This document shows positions 1-6,889 of a DNA stretch of 64,000 nt, piece after piece. Origin of the DNA: JAFEDN01 sp963832945 (GTDB lineage Bacteria > Pseudomonadota > Gammaproteobacteria > Coxiellales > Coxiellaceae); NCBI GenBank assembly GCA_963832945.1, contig CAWHVV010000001.1, positions 1-64,000 of the forward strand, written 5' to 3'. A program made the translations under genes and the position numbers. Within the stretch, counting starts at the first letter, position 1. Each line of letters opens with the position of its first letter. Under the pieces are notes generated by a model. That model saw only the letters and a program-made list of their open reading frames with translations, did not search any database and was not told the DNA's origin.

Positions 1-38
1 TAATCAGCGGGTCGCTGGTTCGATCCCAGCACGGCCCA
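1..38 (+). tRNA. 3' end of a tRNA, probably tRNA-Lys (partial)
   Basis: The first 38 bases are the 3' part of a tRNA: the end of the anticodon arm, a variable loop, a T-arm whose loop reads TTCGATC, and an acceptor strand ACGGCCC followed by discriminator A. These bases match the usual gammaproteobacterial tRNA-Lys 3' half, but the anticodon lies outside the window. The CCA is not encoded; the sequence turns into CAAT at once. A P4-type integrase begins 166 bases downstream, so this is the expected left attachment site of the element. Confidence 0.65.
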
Positions 39-154
39 CAATATTCACTTCCTGTACATTCCAATATAGTCCTAAAGTACTTGTAATTACTGGTTTTTTT
101 AGATAAACTGATTCCAGTAATGTCTACTATGTACCCCTAAAATCCAGCAAAAAA

Positions 155-206
155 TGGGGTATAAAACCGGGGTATATTCATACCCCAAAAAGGAGATACC
201 CCAATG
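155..206 (+). promoter_or_regulatory. Four GGGGTAT/ATACCCC boxes over the integrase start
   Basis: GGGGTAT occurs at 156-162 and 169-175, and its inverse ATACCCC at 180-186 and 196-202. Together they make a nested inverted repeat. The inner pair forms a hairpin with a 4-base loop. The outer pair flanks the ribosome-binding site AGGAG and touches the ATG at 204. The arrangement could be an operator or an RNA hairpin that hides the integrase ribosome-binding site. The repeats are seen directly; the role is inferred. Confidence 0.5.
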
Positions 207-1430
207 ACACTAACGGACACCCAAATTCGGAAAGTAAAATCTCGTGAAAAATCGTTTAAATTGGCAGATGGCAAAGGGTTATTTTTAGTTGTCCAGCCAA
301 ATAATTCCAAGTACTGGCGGTTTCGTTATTGGTTTGGTGGCAGAGAGAAGCTCCTGTCTATAGGAGTGTACCCGGAGGTGACTTTGGCTGGGGCTAGAAA
401 GAAGCGCGATGAAGCTGTGCAAATGCTGGCTGATGACATTGACCCTGGTATGGCCAAGCAGCTTAAGAAACGCGCCAGAAAATTGGGGCCTGAAAACAGC
501 TTTGAGAGTGTTGCGCGGGAATGGCATATTAAGTTTAGTTCTAAATGGACAGCGGAGTATGGAGAAAAAGTTCTTCGTGCATTGGAAATGAACATTTTCC
601 CATGGTTGGGGAATCGTCCGATGAACGAAATCAATGCTCTTGAGTTACTCCTTGTTTTGCGTCGCGTTGAAAATCGTGGAGCTATAGATACCACTCATCG
701 GTTACGTCAGTATTGCGGGAACATTTATCGCTATGCAATTGTTACGGGACGTGCCGACCGGGATGTTTCGGCAGATTTGCGTGGTGCAATACCGCCGGTA
801 AAAACACGTCATTATGCTTCCATTATCGACCCGAAAGCTATTGGTGGTTTGTTGCGTGCGATCAAAGGTTACAATGGGCATTTAGTCACTCGTTGTGCGT
901 TGCAATTAGCGCCATTAACTTTTGTTCGCGCGGGGGAATTGCGTAAAGCTGAGTGGTCTGAATTTAATTTTGAGACGGCTGAATGGAAAATTGCTGCTCG
1001 CAGAATGAAAATGAAAGTCGTCCACATTGTACCGCTGTCAGCGCAGGCCATTGCCGTTTTGCGAGAGATACAAGCACTCACGGGTGATGGTAAATACGTT
1101 TTCCCCTGTTTTCGCTCACCAGACCGGCCTATGTCTGAAAATGCAATATTAGCTGCATTGAGGCGTTTAGGCTATGCCAAGGATGAAATGACGGGGCATG
1201 GATTTAGAAGTATGGCGTCAACGTTGTTGAACGAACAAGGTTGGAACCGCGATGCTATTGAACGACAGCTTTCCCACTCTGAGCGCGACAGTATTCGTGC
1301 TGCTTATAATTATGCAGAATATTTACCGGAACGTAGACGGATGATGCAGCATTGGGCGGATTATTTAGATGAGCTAACAAATTCTCAAAAGATGGTAGAG
1401 GGATTTATGCCTGAGAATAAAAGTAAATAA
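204..1430 (+). CDS. P4-type tyrosine integrase
   Basis: This is a site-specific recombinase that inserts and excises the element at a tRNA gene. It has the arrangement of P4-family integrases: an N-terminal DUF4102 arm-binding domain (about residues 1-90), a SAM-like core-binding domain (about 95-195) and a catalytic domain. Visible catalytic residues are R242 (VRAGELR), H332 and R335 (GHGFR), H358 (QLSHS) and the tyrosine near 368 (AAYNYAEYL). The 408-residue length is normal and the frame is intact. The start ATG at 204 follows AAAGGAG. It sits next to the tRNA 3' end as expected for this family. Confidence 0.93.
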   Translation: MTLTDTQIRKVKSREKSFKLADGKGLFLVVQPNNSKYWRFRYWFGGREKLLSIGVYPEVTLAGARKKRDEAVQMLADDIDPGMAKQLKKRARKLGPENSFESVAREWHIKFSSKWTAEYGEKVLRALEMNIFPWLGNRPMNEINALELLLVLRRVENRGAIDTTHRLRQYCGNIYRYAIVTGRADRDVSADLRGAIPPVKTRHYASIIDPKAIGGLLRAIKGYNGHLVTRCALQLAPLTFVRAGELRKAEWSEFNFETAEWKIAARRMKMKVVHIVPLSAQAIAVLREIQALTGDGKYVFPCFRSPDRPMSENAILAALRRLGYAKDEMTGHGFRSMASTLLNEQGWNRDAIERQLSHSERDSIRAAYNYAEYLPERRRMMQHWADYLDELTNSQKMVEGFMPENKSK

Positions 1431-1572
1431 ATTGATGAATATAATTAAATTTTATTAAATGGATCGAAGTGAGTTCCTAGTCTGCTCAAAATAATAAAAC
1501 CTGATACTTATTATTTCTTGGCTTTTTTAATTGATACATATATGTAGTTCTACTCAGCATTTAAGTTGAGAT

Positions 1573-1815
1573 TTATACGTTCTCATTGGTTATCTTCCTT
1601 TGAAACAATTTTCGACCGCACTCAATCCGGGTTTGTAGCCAAGCTTCAATTTCAGCTTCAACCCAGCCGACAGCTCTGCCACCGCCCAGGTCGATAGGAG
1701 AAGGAAACGAGCCTTCCTTAATACGGGCATAAATGGTTGAACGGGAAAGTCCAGTACGGTCTTCCACCTGTTTACGTCGAAGTAACCTCAGCATACTTTG
1801 TCTTTCTTGGGTCAT
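1573..1815 (-). CDS. AlpA-family DNA-binding regulator
   Basis: An 80-residue protein with a winged-helix MerR/AlpA-type helix-turn-helix. The features are LLRRKQVEDRTGLSRSTIYA, then KEGSFPSPIDLGGGRAVGW, then an EIEAWLQTR end helix. AlpA proteins control excision and integration genes of P4-like islands and often act as excisionases. The start at 1815 follows a good AGGAG. It is transcribed away from the neighbouring replication genes and converges on the integrase, which is the common layout in such elements. Confidence 0.85.
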   Translation of the reverse strand: MTQERQSMLRLLRRKQVEDRTGLSRSTIYARIKEGSFPSPIDLGGGRAVGWVEAEIEAWLQTRIECGRKLFQRKITNENV

Positions 1816-1959
1816 AGTTCTCTCCTATAGAAATTAAATACTGAGGTATTATTTGGAATAATAGTGCTCACCATTAGAAATAAAACTAAATCATTATCGT
1901 AACAATACTTATTTAGATGCTTACAATGCATATTGATCACCTCAATCATTAATTATCCT

Positions 1960-2823
1960 CTAAACCGTATTCTGAGAAATTACTTGGGTTTCGACATTTT
2001 GATTTTCCTCATCCATCCTTCTTTTGGTATTTTTATTTTGAAATAGTGTGATGTTAAAACTGGTCAATGCCCATGCCGCTACCGCTTTATATTCCGAACA
2101 ATCTTTTTCTTCAGCGTGACTCTCAGGCTGGATACTCGAATCATTATTTATTTTCTTCCATTTATCGGCTCCTTTTTCAGCTTCGGCTTCAGCTAATGCT
2201 TTGGACATTAATGTCGAATCCAGGCTTAAAAAATAACGCTGTTTTTCTGGTGGATGCTTACTGATTTGGAATGCCCGATGGATGGATACCTTTTTCGGTA
2301 CTGCTGCTACGAGTTCAGGAACTCCGTTTTTCACTATTTTTTTAGCCTGGTGATAGGTAACAAAGTTGCCAAAACCGGCAAATTTGGCGGCGTCTTTATC
2401 AGTCCTCCCTCGTAAATAGGCTTTTTCAGTGACTGTTTTCTTATTTTTTACCTCAACCTCGTTAAAATTTTTACTAAGTTGCAGATCGGTTCTTTCACCT
2501 TTTCGGCATCCTAAAGCCGCTTCATGCGCTAAACCGAGTTCTACTTGCTGTATGAAAGTGAGTGGAGGTTGACTGTTTTTGAGGATTTCAACTTCGGCTT
2601 TTAAGGTAGCTATAAATGATTTATCTCGATCTGAAACTAATTGATCTCTGGTTACCCTCCAATTCGTCGCTTGTTCTATTTTTATCGCATTTTTCAGGGT
2701 AATGGAACGCGATTCACTAAGCCATTCCGAGAGTCGATCTACGTCGATACCCGTCAGCTCTGAGAGCCGTTTTCGACCCCCGCAAACTTTAATCGCTACC
2801 CATAAAAAATCGATATTTGTCAT
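1960..2823 (-). CDS. ParB-like / Cro-type DNA-binding protein
   Basis: This 287-residue protein is probably a DNA-binding regulator or partition-type protein of the element. Residues 1-60 look like a YdaS/Cro-type helix-turn-helix (GGRKRLSELTGIDVDRLSEWL). Residues about 110-205 resemble the helical part of ParB-like regulators: GERTDLQLSKNF, then an array ending in VPELVAAVPKKVSIHRAFQIS. The C-terminal 70 residues are charged and low in complexity. No catalytic motif is seen. It is on the minus strand like the AlpA gene. The family assignment is by pattern only. Confidence 0.5.
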   Translation of the reverse strand: MTNIDFLWVAIKVCGGRKRLSELTGIDVDRLSEWLSESRSITLKNAIKIEQATNWRVTRDQLVSDRDKSFIATLKAEVEILKNSQPPLTFIQQVELGLAHEAALGCRKGERTDLQLSKNFNEVEVKNKKTVTEKAYLRGRTDKDAAKFAGFGNFVTYHQAKKIVKNGVPELVAAVPKKVSIHRAFQISKHPPEKQRYFLSLDSTLMSKALAEAEAEKGADKWKKINNDSSIQPESHAEEKDCSEYKAVAAWALTSFNITLFQNKNTKRRMDEENQNVETQVISQNTV

Positions 2824-2880
2824 TCCAACATCCGTTTGAGGATTCCTATCAAAGCTCCCCTTTGATTTTTTATGCTACCG

Positions 2881-2912
2881 AAAAAACTTCCTGCATTTGC
2901 AGGAAGTTTTTC
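2881..2912. terminator. Bidirectional intrinsic terminator
   Basis: A perfect 9-base stem, ACTTCCTGC (2886-2894) and GCAGGAAGT (2899-2907), with loop ATTT. It is flanked by an A-run on the left and a T-run on the right, so it can stop transcription from either side. It lies just beyond the 5' end of the minus-strand gene at 1960-2823 and upstream of the replication genes. Confidence 0.75.
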
Positions 2913-3266
2913 AAGTACGCTGAGAATCCTTTAATGCTGATTTTGGGCATCAAAATAGGTGGGAAAATGAAAACGAGTTAGCCCGCCTGTTTTTAAAAAA
3001 TAAAATAAAAATCATCCCTTTCTGTTGAACAGAGTTCGACAAAGGAAAGTGATTATTCGAGGAGCATCCTGCTGCTATGAATGCAGAAGTTACGACGAGC
3101 TTGAGCAAAAAGTGGCCTTTCCATAGCCAATATCCTTTTATTTTTTACGATGTTCCAGCCAATTGTGCAGGGAGTATAGCTCAAAATGAAAAGTCAAGCG
3201 AATTTTTGGTTTAAAAAATAGACATTTTTAAATCCAATTAAATGAATTTTTAAAAAGGAGGTACTT
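2913..3266. other. Intergenic stretch upstream of the replication genes
   Basis: About 350 bases with no long gene. It holds a possible 45-codon gene at 3077-3214 and an AT-rich leader ending in AAAGGAGG before the ATG at 3267. I see no tRNA and no clear repeat. Confidence 0.5.
3077..3214 (+). CDS. Possible 45-residue small protein
   Basis: An open frame with ATG at 3077 and stop at 3212-3214, preceded by GAGGAG about 12 bases upstream. The peptide (starting MNAEVTTSLSKKW) has no recognised domain. The ribosome-binding site is a little far away and the surrounding DNA is not obviously coding. It could equally be part of a leader. Confidence 0.25.
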   Translation: MNAEVTTSLSKKWPFHSQYPFIFYDVPANCAGSIAQNEKSSEFLV

Positions 3267-4331
3267 ATGAATCGAATCAGAACCGTTAAACCGGAATTAT
3301 TTCGGCATCTGGCGCTCTTTGAAGCGGAAGAAAAATACCAATTGCCATTGCGCATTGCTTTTGTGGGATTGTTTACCTGCTGTGATCGCGGGGGTCGATT
3401 TTTATGGCAGCCACGCCGCTTAAAAGTCGATATTTTACCTTACGATGACGTCAATATGGATGATGTACTGAATGCACTCATTGAAAGTGGTTTTATTCGA
3501 GCGTATGAGGTCAACGGTTTGGTATATGGTTGCATTCCGAGCTGGACAACTCATCAGTATTTCAACGGCAAAGAAGCGGAAAGTAAATTACCGGATATTC
3601 AAGAAGGCCGCCTATTAAAAGGCACGATTACCCAATCTATGTTGACGGTACATGCTCGATTGTCTCATGAATCATTATTACAGAGCCATTCTCAACCGGA
3701 TATGAGCGTTACGGGTGAAGATCAGGTGCTGCCTGAATTCTCTGAAAACCTGGAATCACCCGCTCAAGAATTGTTGTCCGATACACCTGCATCACCGGAT
3801 TTATCGGATTGCCAACCCATACCATCAGCAAAAACAACGGGTGATTCACGTGAACCGGTACGGGTGAATCACCCGTGTTTTACACGTGAGGCACTTAATG
3901 GAAAGGAAAGGAAGGGAAAGGAAAGAGTTAAAACCGGGGTAATCAAAAATTCCATACACTGTCCCATCGCCAAAGACGATGTGTTAAAAATTTTTACACA
4001 TTGGCAACAGACGATGCAGCACCCACACGCCAGGTTGGACAGTAGCCGCGACAAGTGGATTCGCCAGGCATTGCGAATGGGCTACAGCGTGGACGATTGC
4101 TGTCAGGCCATCACCGGTTGCAGCCTCACTCCGCACAACCAGGGCATTAACGAGCGGAATGAACGCTACGACGGTCTGCATGTGATTTTCCGTTCTGCCG
4201 ACCAAATTGACCGGTTTATGAAAAACGCACTTTCCCCACCGCGACCCTCCGGTAAAGCAGAACAGCGGTTACAGCACAACACCCAGGCGGCGCAAGCCTG
4301 GTTGAATACACAACCCCAAGGAGTGGCGTAA
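3267..4331 (+). CDS. Phage-type replication protein (O/DnaT-like)
   Basis: This 354-residue protein resembles phage replication initiators. The N-terminal winged-helix-like part (about residues 1-110) begins NRIRTVKPELFRHLALFE and includes GLFTCCDRGGRFLW and IPSWTTHQYFNGKE. Residues 115-230 form a polar linker, and the C-terminal helical part (235-340) is of the kind that binds helicase. A strong AAAGGAGG precedes the ATG. It is followed 6 bases later by a second replication-type gene, so the two probably form an operon. Replication of the excised element is the likely role. Confidence 0.6.
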   Translation: MNRIRTVKPELFRHLALFEAEEKYQLPLRIAFVGLFTCCDRGGRFLWQPRRLKVDILPYDDVNMDDVLNALIESGFIRAYEVNGLVYGCIPSWTTHQYFNGKEAESKLPDIQEGRLLKGTITQSMLTVHARLSHESLLQSHSQPDMSVTGEDQVLPEFSENLESPAQELLSDTPASPDLSDCQPIPSAKTTGDSREPVRVNHPCFTREALNGKERKGKERVKTGVIKNSIHCPIAKDDVLKIFTHWQQTMQHPHARLDSSRDKWIRQALRMGYSVDDCCQAITGCSLTPHNQGINERNERYDGLHVIFRSADQIDRFMKNALSPPRPSGKAEQRLQHNTQAAQAWLNTQPQGVA

Positions 4332-4337
4332 AAACTC

Positions 4338-5060
4338 ATGGAAGACACCGACAAAAAACGGTTTGCGGAGCTGATGGCGGGATTGGCGCAGACCTTCATC
4401 ACGGATATCTCGGCACAAGACCTGGAAAACTACTGGCGGCTGCTAAAAAATTATCCCCTGAGCCAAATTGAGCAGGCGATTGTCGGCTATTGCGTCAGCC
4501 CGGAGGGACACCGATTTATGCCCAAGCCAGGGGAAATCATTGCCGCTGTCCATGGCAAAGAAAGCGATCAATCCTTGCTGGCCTGGGTAAAAGTCACCCA
4601 GGGGATGCGGCAGGTTGGAGCATCCAAAACGGTCGTGTTTGACGATCCCATTATCCATGCGGTCATTGCCGATTTGGGTGGTTGGGTTTATCTGTGCCAT
4701 CTTCCCCTACGGGAATTGCATTTCCAGCAACGTGAATTTGAACGCCTCTATGCGTGTTATTGTCATCGCCCTTTGGGACGGTATCCCTATCAGCTTACGG
4801 GCATCAACGATACGGCGAATGCTGCGGCGGGTTACATAACCCAGCAAAAGCCAGTGCTGTTAGGTGACCCCACCAAAGCCGCCCAGGTTTACCAAAACGG
4901 CAGCAGAAACTATTACCTGCCTGCTCAGGCATTATCTGTCCAGCAAATTATGCAATTCGCTGAGAACCCATGGCTGGACAAAGCCCATAAAGAATCACTT
5001 CAGAATGAAGACGAATCCCTCATTCACGATAAAATAACAGGAGAACCCCATGACCGTTAA
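4338..5060 (+). CDS. Replication-associated protein (DUF6475-like)
   Basis: This 240-residue protein often sits next to phage-type replication initiators in mobile elements. The N-terminal part (DKKRFAELMAGLAQTF, LENYWRLLKNYPLSQIEQAI, then RFMPKPGEI near residue 60) looks like the replicative-helicase-loader-like DUF6475 region. The middle has a Trp/Tyr-rich section. It starts 6 bases after the upstream gene and overlaps the next gene by 11 bases, so all three are likely translated from one message. The biochemical role is not proven. Confidence 0.55.
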   Translation: MEDTDKKRFAELMAGLAQTFITDISAQDLENYWRLLKNYPLSQIEQAIVGYCVSPEGHRFMPKPGEIIAAVHGKESDQSLLAWVKVTQGMRQVGASKTVVFDDPIIHAVIADLGGWVYLCHLPLRELHFQQREFERLYACYCHRPLGRYPYQLTGINDTANAAAGYITQQKPVLLGDPTKAAQVYQNGSRNYYLPAQALSVQQIMQFAENPWLDKAHKESLQNEDESLIHDKITGEPHDR

Positions 5061-5661
5061 AGTGGTTTTGATTGATGAAAGCACTATCTTTCGCTTAGGA
5101 TTAATAAACTGTTTGGCCAATTCGGATATCGAAGTCATTGGCGAAGCAGCGGATGGGCTATCGGGTCAACGGCTTCTTCGGCAAAAACAACCGGATGTAG
5201 TGTTATTGAGTGCCGACTTGCCGGATGGGCTGTCACTCACGCTCGGTGATTTTGTATCCACCCATTTTCCACAAACGCCTTTAATTTATTTACTGCCTAC
5301 TCATCCGTACCATTTACTCCAACGCCTGATGCACACCTCAGCCAAAGGTTTTTTAGCCAAAGATTCTGTGTATTCTCTTCGAGAAGCCATTGAAACCGTT
5401 CATAGCGGCAAAACATACCTGCAACCCGATCTCGGTTTAGAGTGGTTGCATTTACACGAAAAACAGGCAATACCCCTCTTGAAGCAACTATCAGATCGTG
5501 AATACCAGGTCATGTTGTTATTAGCGCGCGGAAAAACCAGTGAAGATATTGCCGAGATGATACACTTGAGCATTCGCACCGTCTTTAACCTGAAATCCAG
5601 TGGCTTGAAGAAATTAGAGATTGATACGATAGAACAATTGCGTCAAATGGTCTTAAAATGA
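5050..5661 (+). CDS. NarL/LuxR-type regulator with pseudo-receiver domain
   Basis: This 203-residue protein has the two domains of a NarL-type response regulator. The receiver (about 1-120) keeps the acidic start (LIDES) and the lysine (GFLAKD, K104), but the phospho-acceptor Asp is replaced by Ser54 in PDVVLLSADLPDG. The C-terminal LuxR helix-turn-helix (about 143-195) is intact: LSDREYQVMLLLARGKTSEDIAEMIHLS begins it. It probably binds DNA without the usual phosphorylation. It overlaps the upstream replication gene by 11 bases, so it may couple regulation to replication or maintenance. Confidence 0.85.
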   Translation: MTVKVVLIDESTIFRLGLINCLANSDIEVIGEAADGLSGQRLLRQKQPDVVLLSADLPDGLSLTLGDFVSTHFPQTPLIYLLPTHPYHLLQRLMHTSAKGFLAKDSVYSLREAIETVHSGKTYLQPDLGLEWLHLHEKQAIPLLKQLSDREYQVMLLLARGKTSEDIAEMIHLSIRTVFNLKSSGLKKLEIDTIEQLRQMVLK

Positions 5662-5708
5662 ACATTTTAAAAAACCGAATTGTACAGTCTGAGGAAATTT
5701 CGGTATAC

Positions 5709-5738
5709 TTAAATAGAACTTAATAGAATTAAATAGAA
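5709..5738 (+). repeat. Three direct repeats of TTAAATAGAA
   Basis: TTAAATAGAA at 5709-5718, TTAATAGAA at 5720-5728 and TTAAATAGAA at 5729-5738 lie in tandem in the 163-base gap between the LuxR-type gene and the metalloprotease gene. They look like a small iteron or operator array. The role is unknown. Confidence 0.5.
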
Positions 5739-5866
5739 GTCTATCTACTGTAATAGATATTCATAAAAAAAAGATTCAAAGGGTAAAACGTATAATTTGT
5801 ATATTTAATTAAGGAACAAAACACATGGTGAGAGCGGCAAAACGAGTTGACGACGGAGGCCATCCG

Positions 5867-6373
5867 ATGTCCTTAAGTAAAGAACGCATCCTGACAATAG
5901 AAAGTTTAACCATGGATTTACTCAGAGAAGTCTATGGGGGTAGCGAAGACATCATCCCTCCGATTGATTTGAATAAAATCATCGAGAAAGCGGGTTTAAC
6001 GCTGATGGCAGGGGAAGGCGATAATCCGAATATTGCCGGTTCTTATAACCGCATAGAACGTATGATTATTGTCAAGAAAAGTGATCCCTGGTTTCGCAAA
6101 GTATTTACCATCGCCCACGAATTAGGCCACTACTATTTGCATACCAATAAACCGTCAGAAATTTTTTATCGGCAAGACCTGGATTTTCTGGTAGACAATG
6201 ATGAAAGAGATCAGGAACAAGAGGCTAATTGGTTTGCCGCCAGCCTGTTAATGCCTAAAATGGTGTTTAGCCGGTTTTGGATGCTGATTCGGGATATAGA
6301 TGATTTAGCCCAGCGATTTGGGGTGTCATCAACCGCTTGTTATTATCGATTAAAGAATTTAGGAATGATTTGA
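5867..6373 (+). CDS. ImmA/IrrE-type metallopeptidase
   Basis: A small zinc metallopeptidase of the ImmA/IrrE (DUF955) family. The HExxH motif appears as AHELGHYYLH (first His near residue 84), with the downstream acidic ligand region EQEANWFAASLLMP. These enzymes usually cleave a partner repressor to switch on a mobile element. No XRE repressor is adjacent; the closest regulator is the LuxR-type gene upstream. Start ATG 5867 follows GGAGG. An in-frame ATG at 5825 after AAGGA would add 14 residues, so the start is not certain. Confidence 0.85.
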   Translation: MSLSKERILTIESLTMDLLREVYGGSEDIIPPIDLNKIIEKAGLTLMAGEGDNPNIAGSYNRIERMIIVKKSDPWFRKVFTIAHELGHYYLHTNKPSEIFYRQDLDFLVDNDERDQEQEANWFAASLLMPKMVFSRFWMLIRDIDDLAQRFGVSSTACYYRLKNLGMI

Positions 6374-6375
6374 TT

Positions 6376-6810
6376 GTGATTCAGGACGAAACCATTCTCC
6401 AGGAGGAGACGATTCAAAAATCTCACGCTCGGAAATCTGCTACGGGATTTGAGCGGCAAGAACCGGTGTATGTACCCCAGGAACCGGAGCAAATCAATCG
6501 AAATAAAAATGTTCAAGAATTTTTAGCACTGTGTTTGGAAGATTATCGGGGTCGCCCTAAAAGTCGAAAAATATACGGTCGATTAATTAGTGGGCTGCTT
6601 CTCGTTCAAAACGCTCTATTGTATTCCCTGATCGTTTTCTTATCCATCCGTAATATTGAACATTTACAACACCTTCAGTGGTTATTTAGTATATTAGTTT
6701 CTGGCACGCTGGTAGAAACTTACTTTATCTTTAATCATGTGATCCGCTGGTTGTTTAATGAAGTGGATTATAAATCATTTGTGTATCCGCATACGCGACT
6801 AGATAAGTAA
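6376..6810 (+). CDS. Small membrane protein, unknown function
   Basis: About 144 residues if it starts at GTG 6376; a TTG at 6370 or 6337 is also possible, and the start is not resolved. It begins right at the end of the metallopeptidase gene. The first half is polar. The second half carries two membrane-spanning segments: RLISGLLLVQNALLYSLIVF and a second one around WLFSILVSGTLVETYFIF. No family is recognised. A membrane partner for the adjacent protease is conceivable, but that is only inference from position. Confidence 0.5.
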   Translation: MIQDETILQEETIQKSHARKSATGFERQEPVYVPQEPEQINRNKNVQEFLALCLEDYRGRPKSRKIYGRLISGLLLVQNALLYSLIVFLSIRNIEHLQHLQWLFSILVSGTLVETYFIFNHVIRWLFNEVDYKSFVYPHTRLDK

Positions 6811-6889
6811 AGCTGTTTCATATACTTCTAAAATGTAATGCCCTTTTATCAAGGGGCTATTTGATTAAAATAAACTCAAAAGAGATTAT

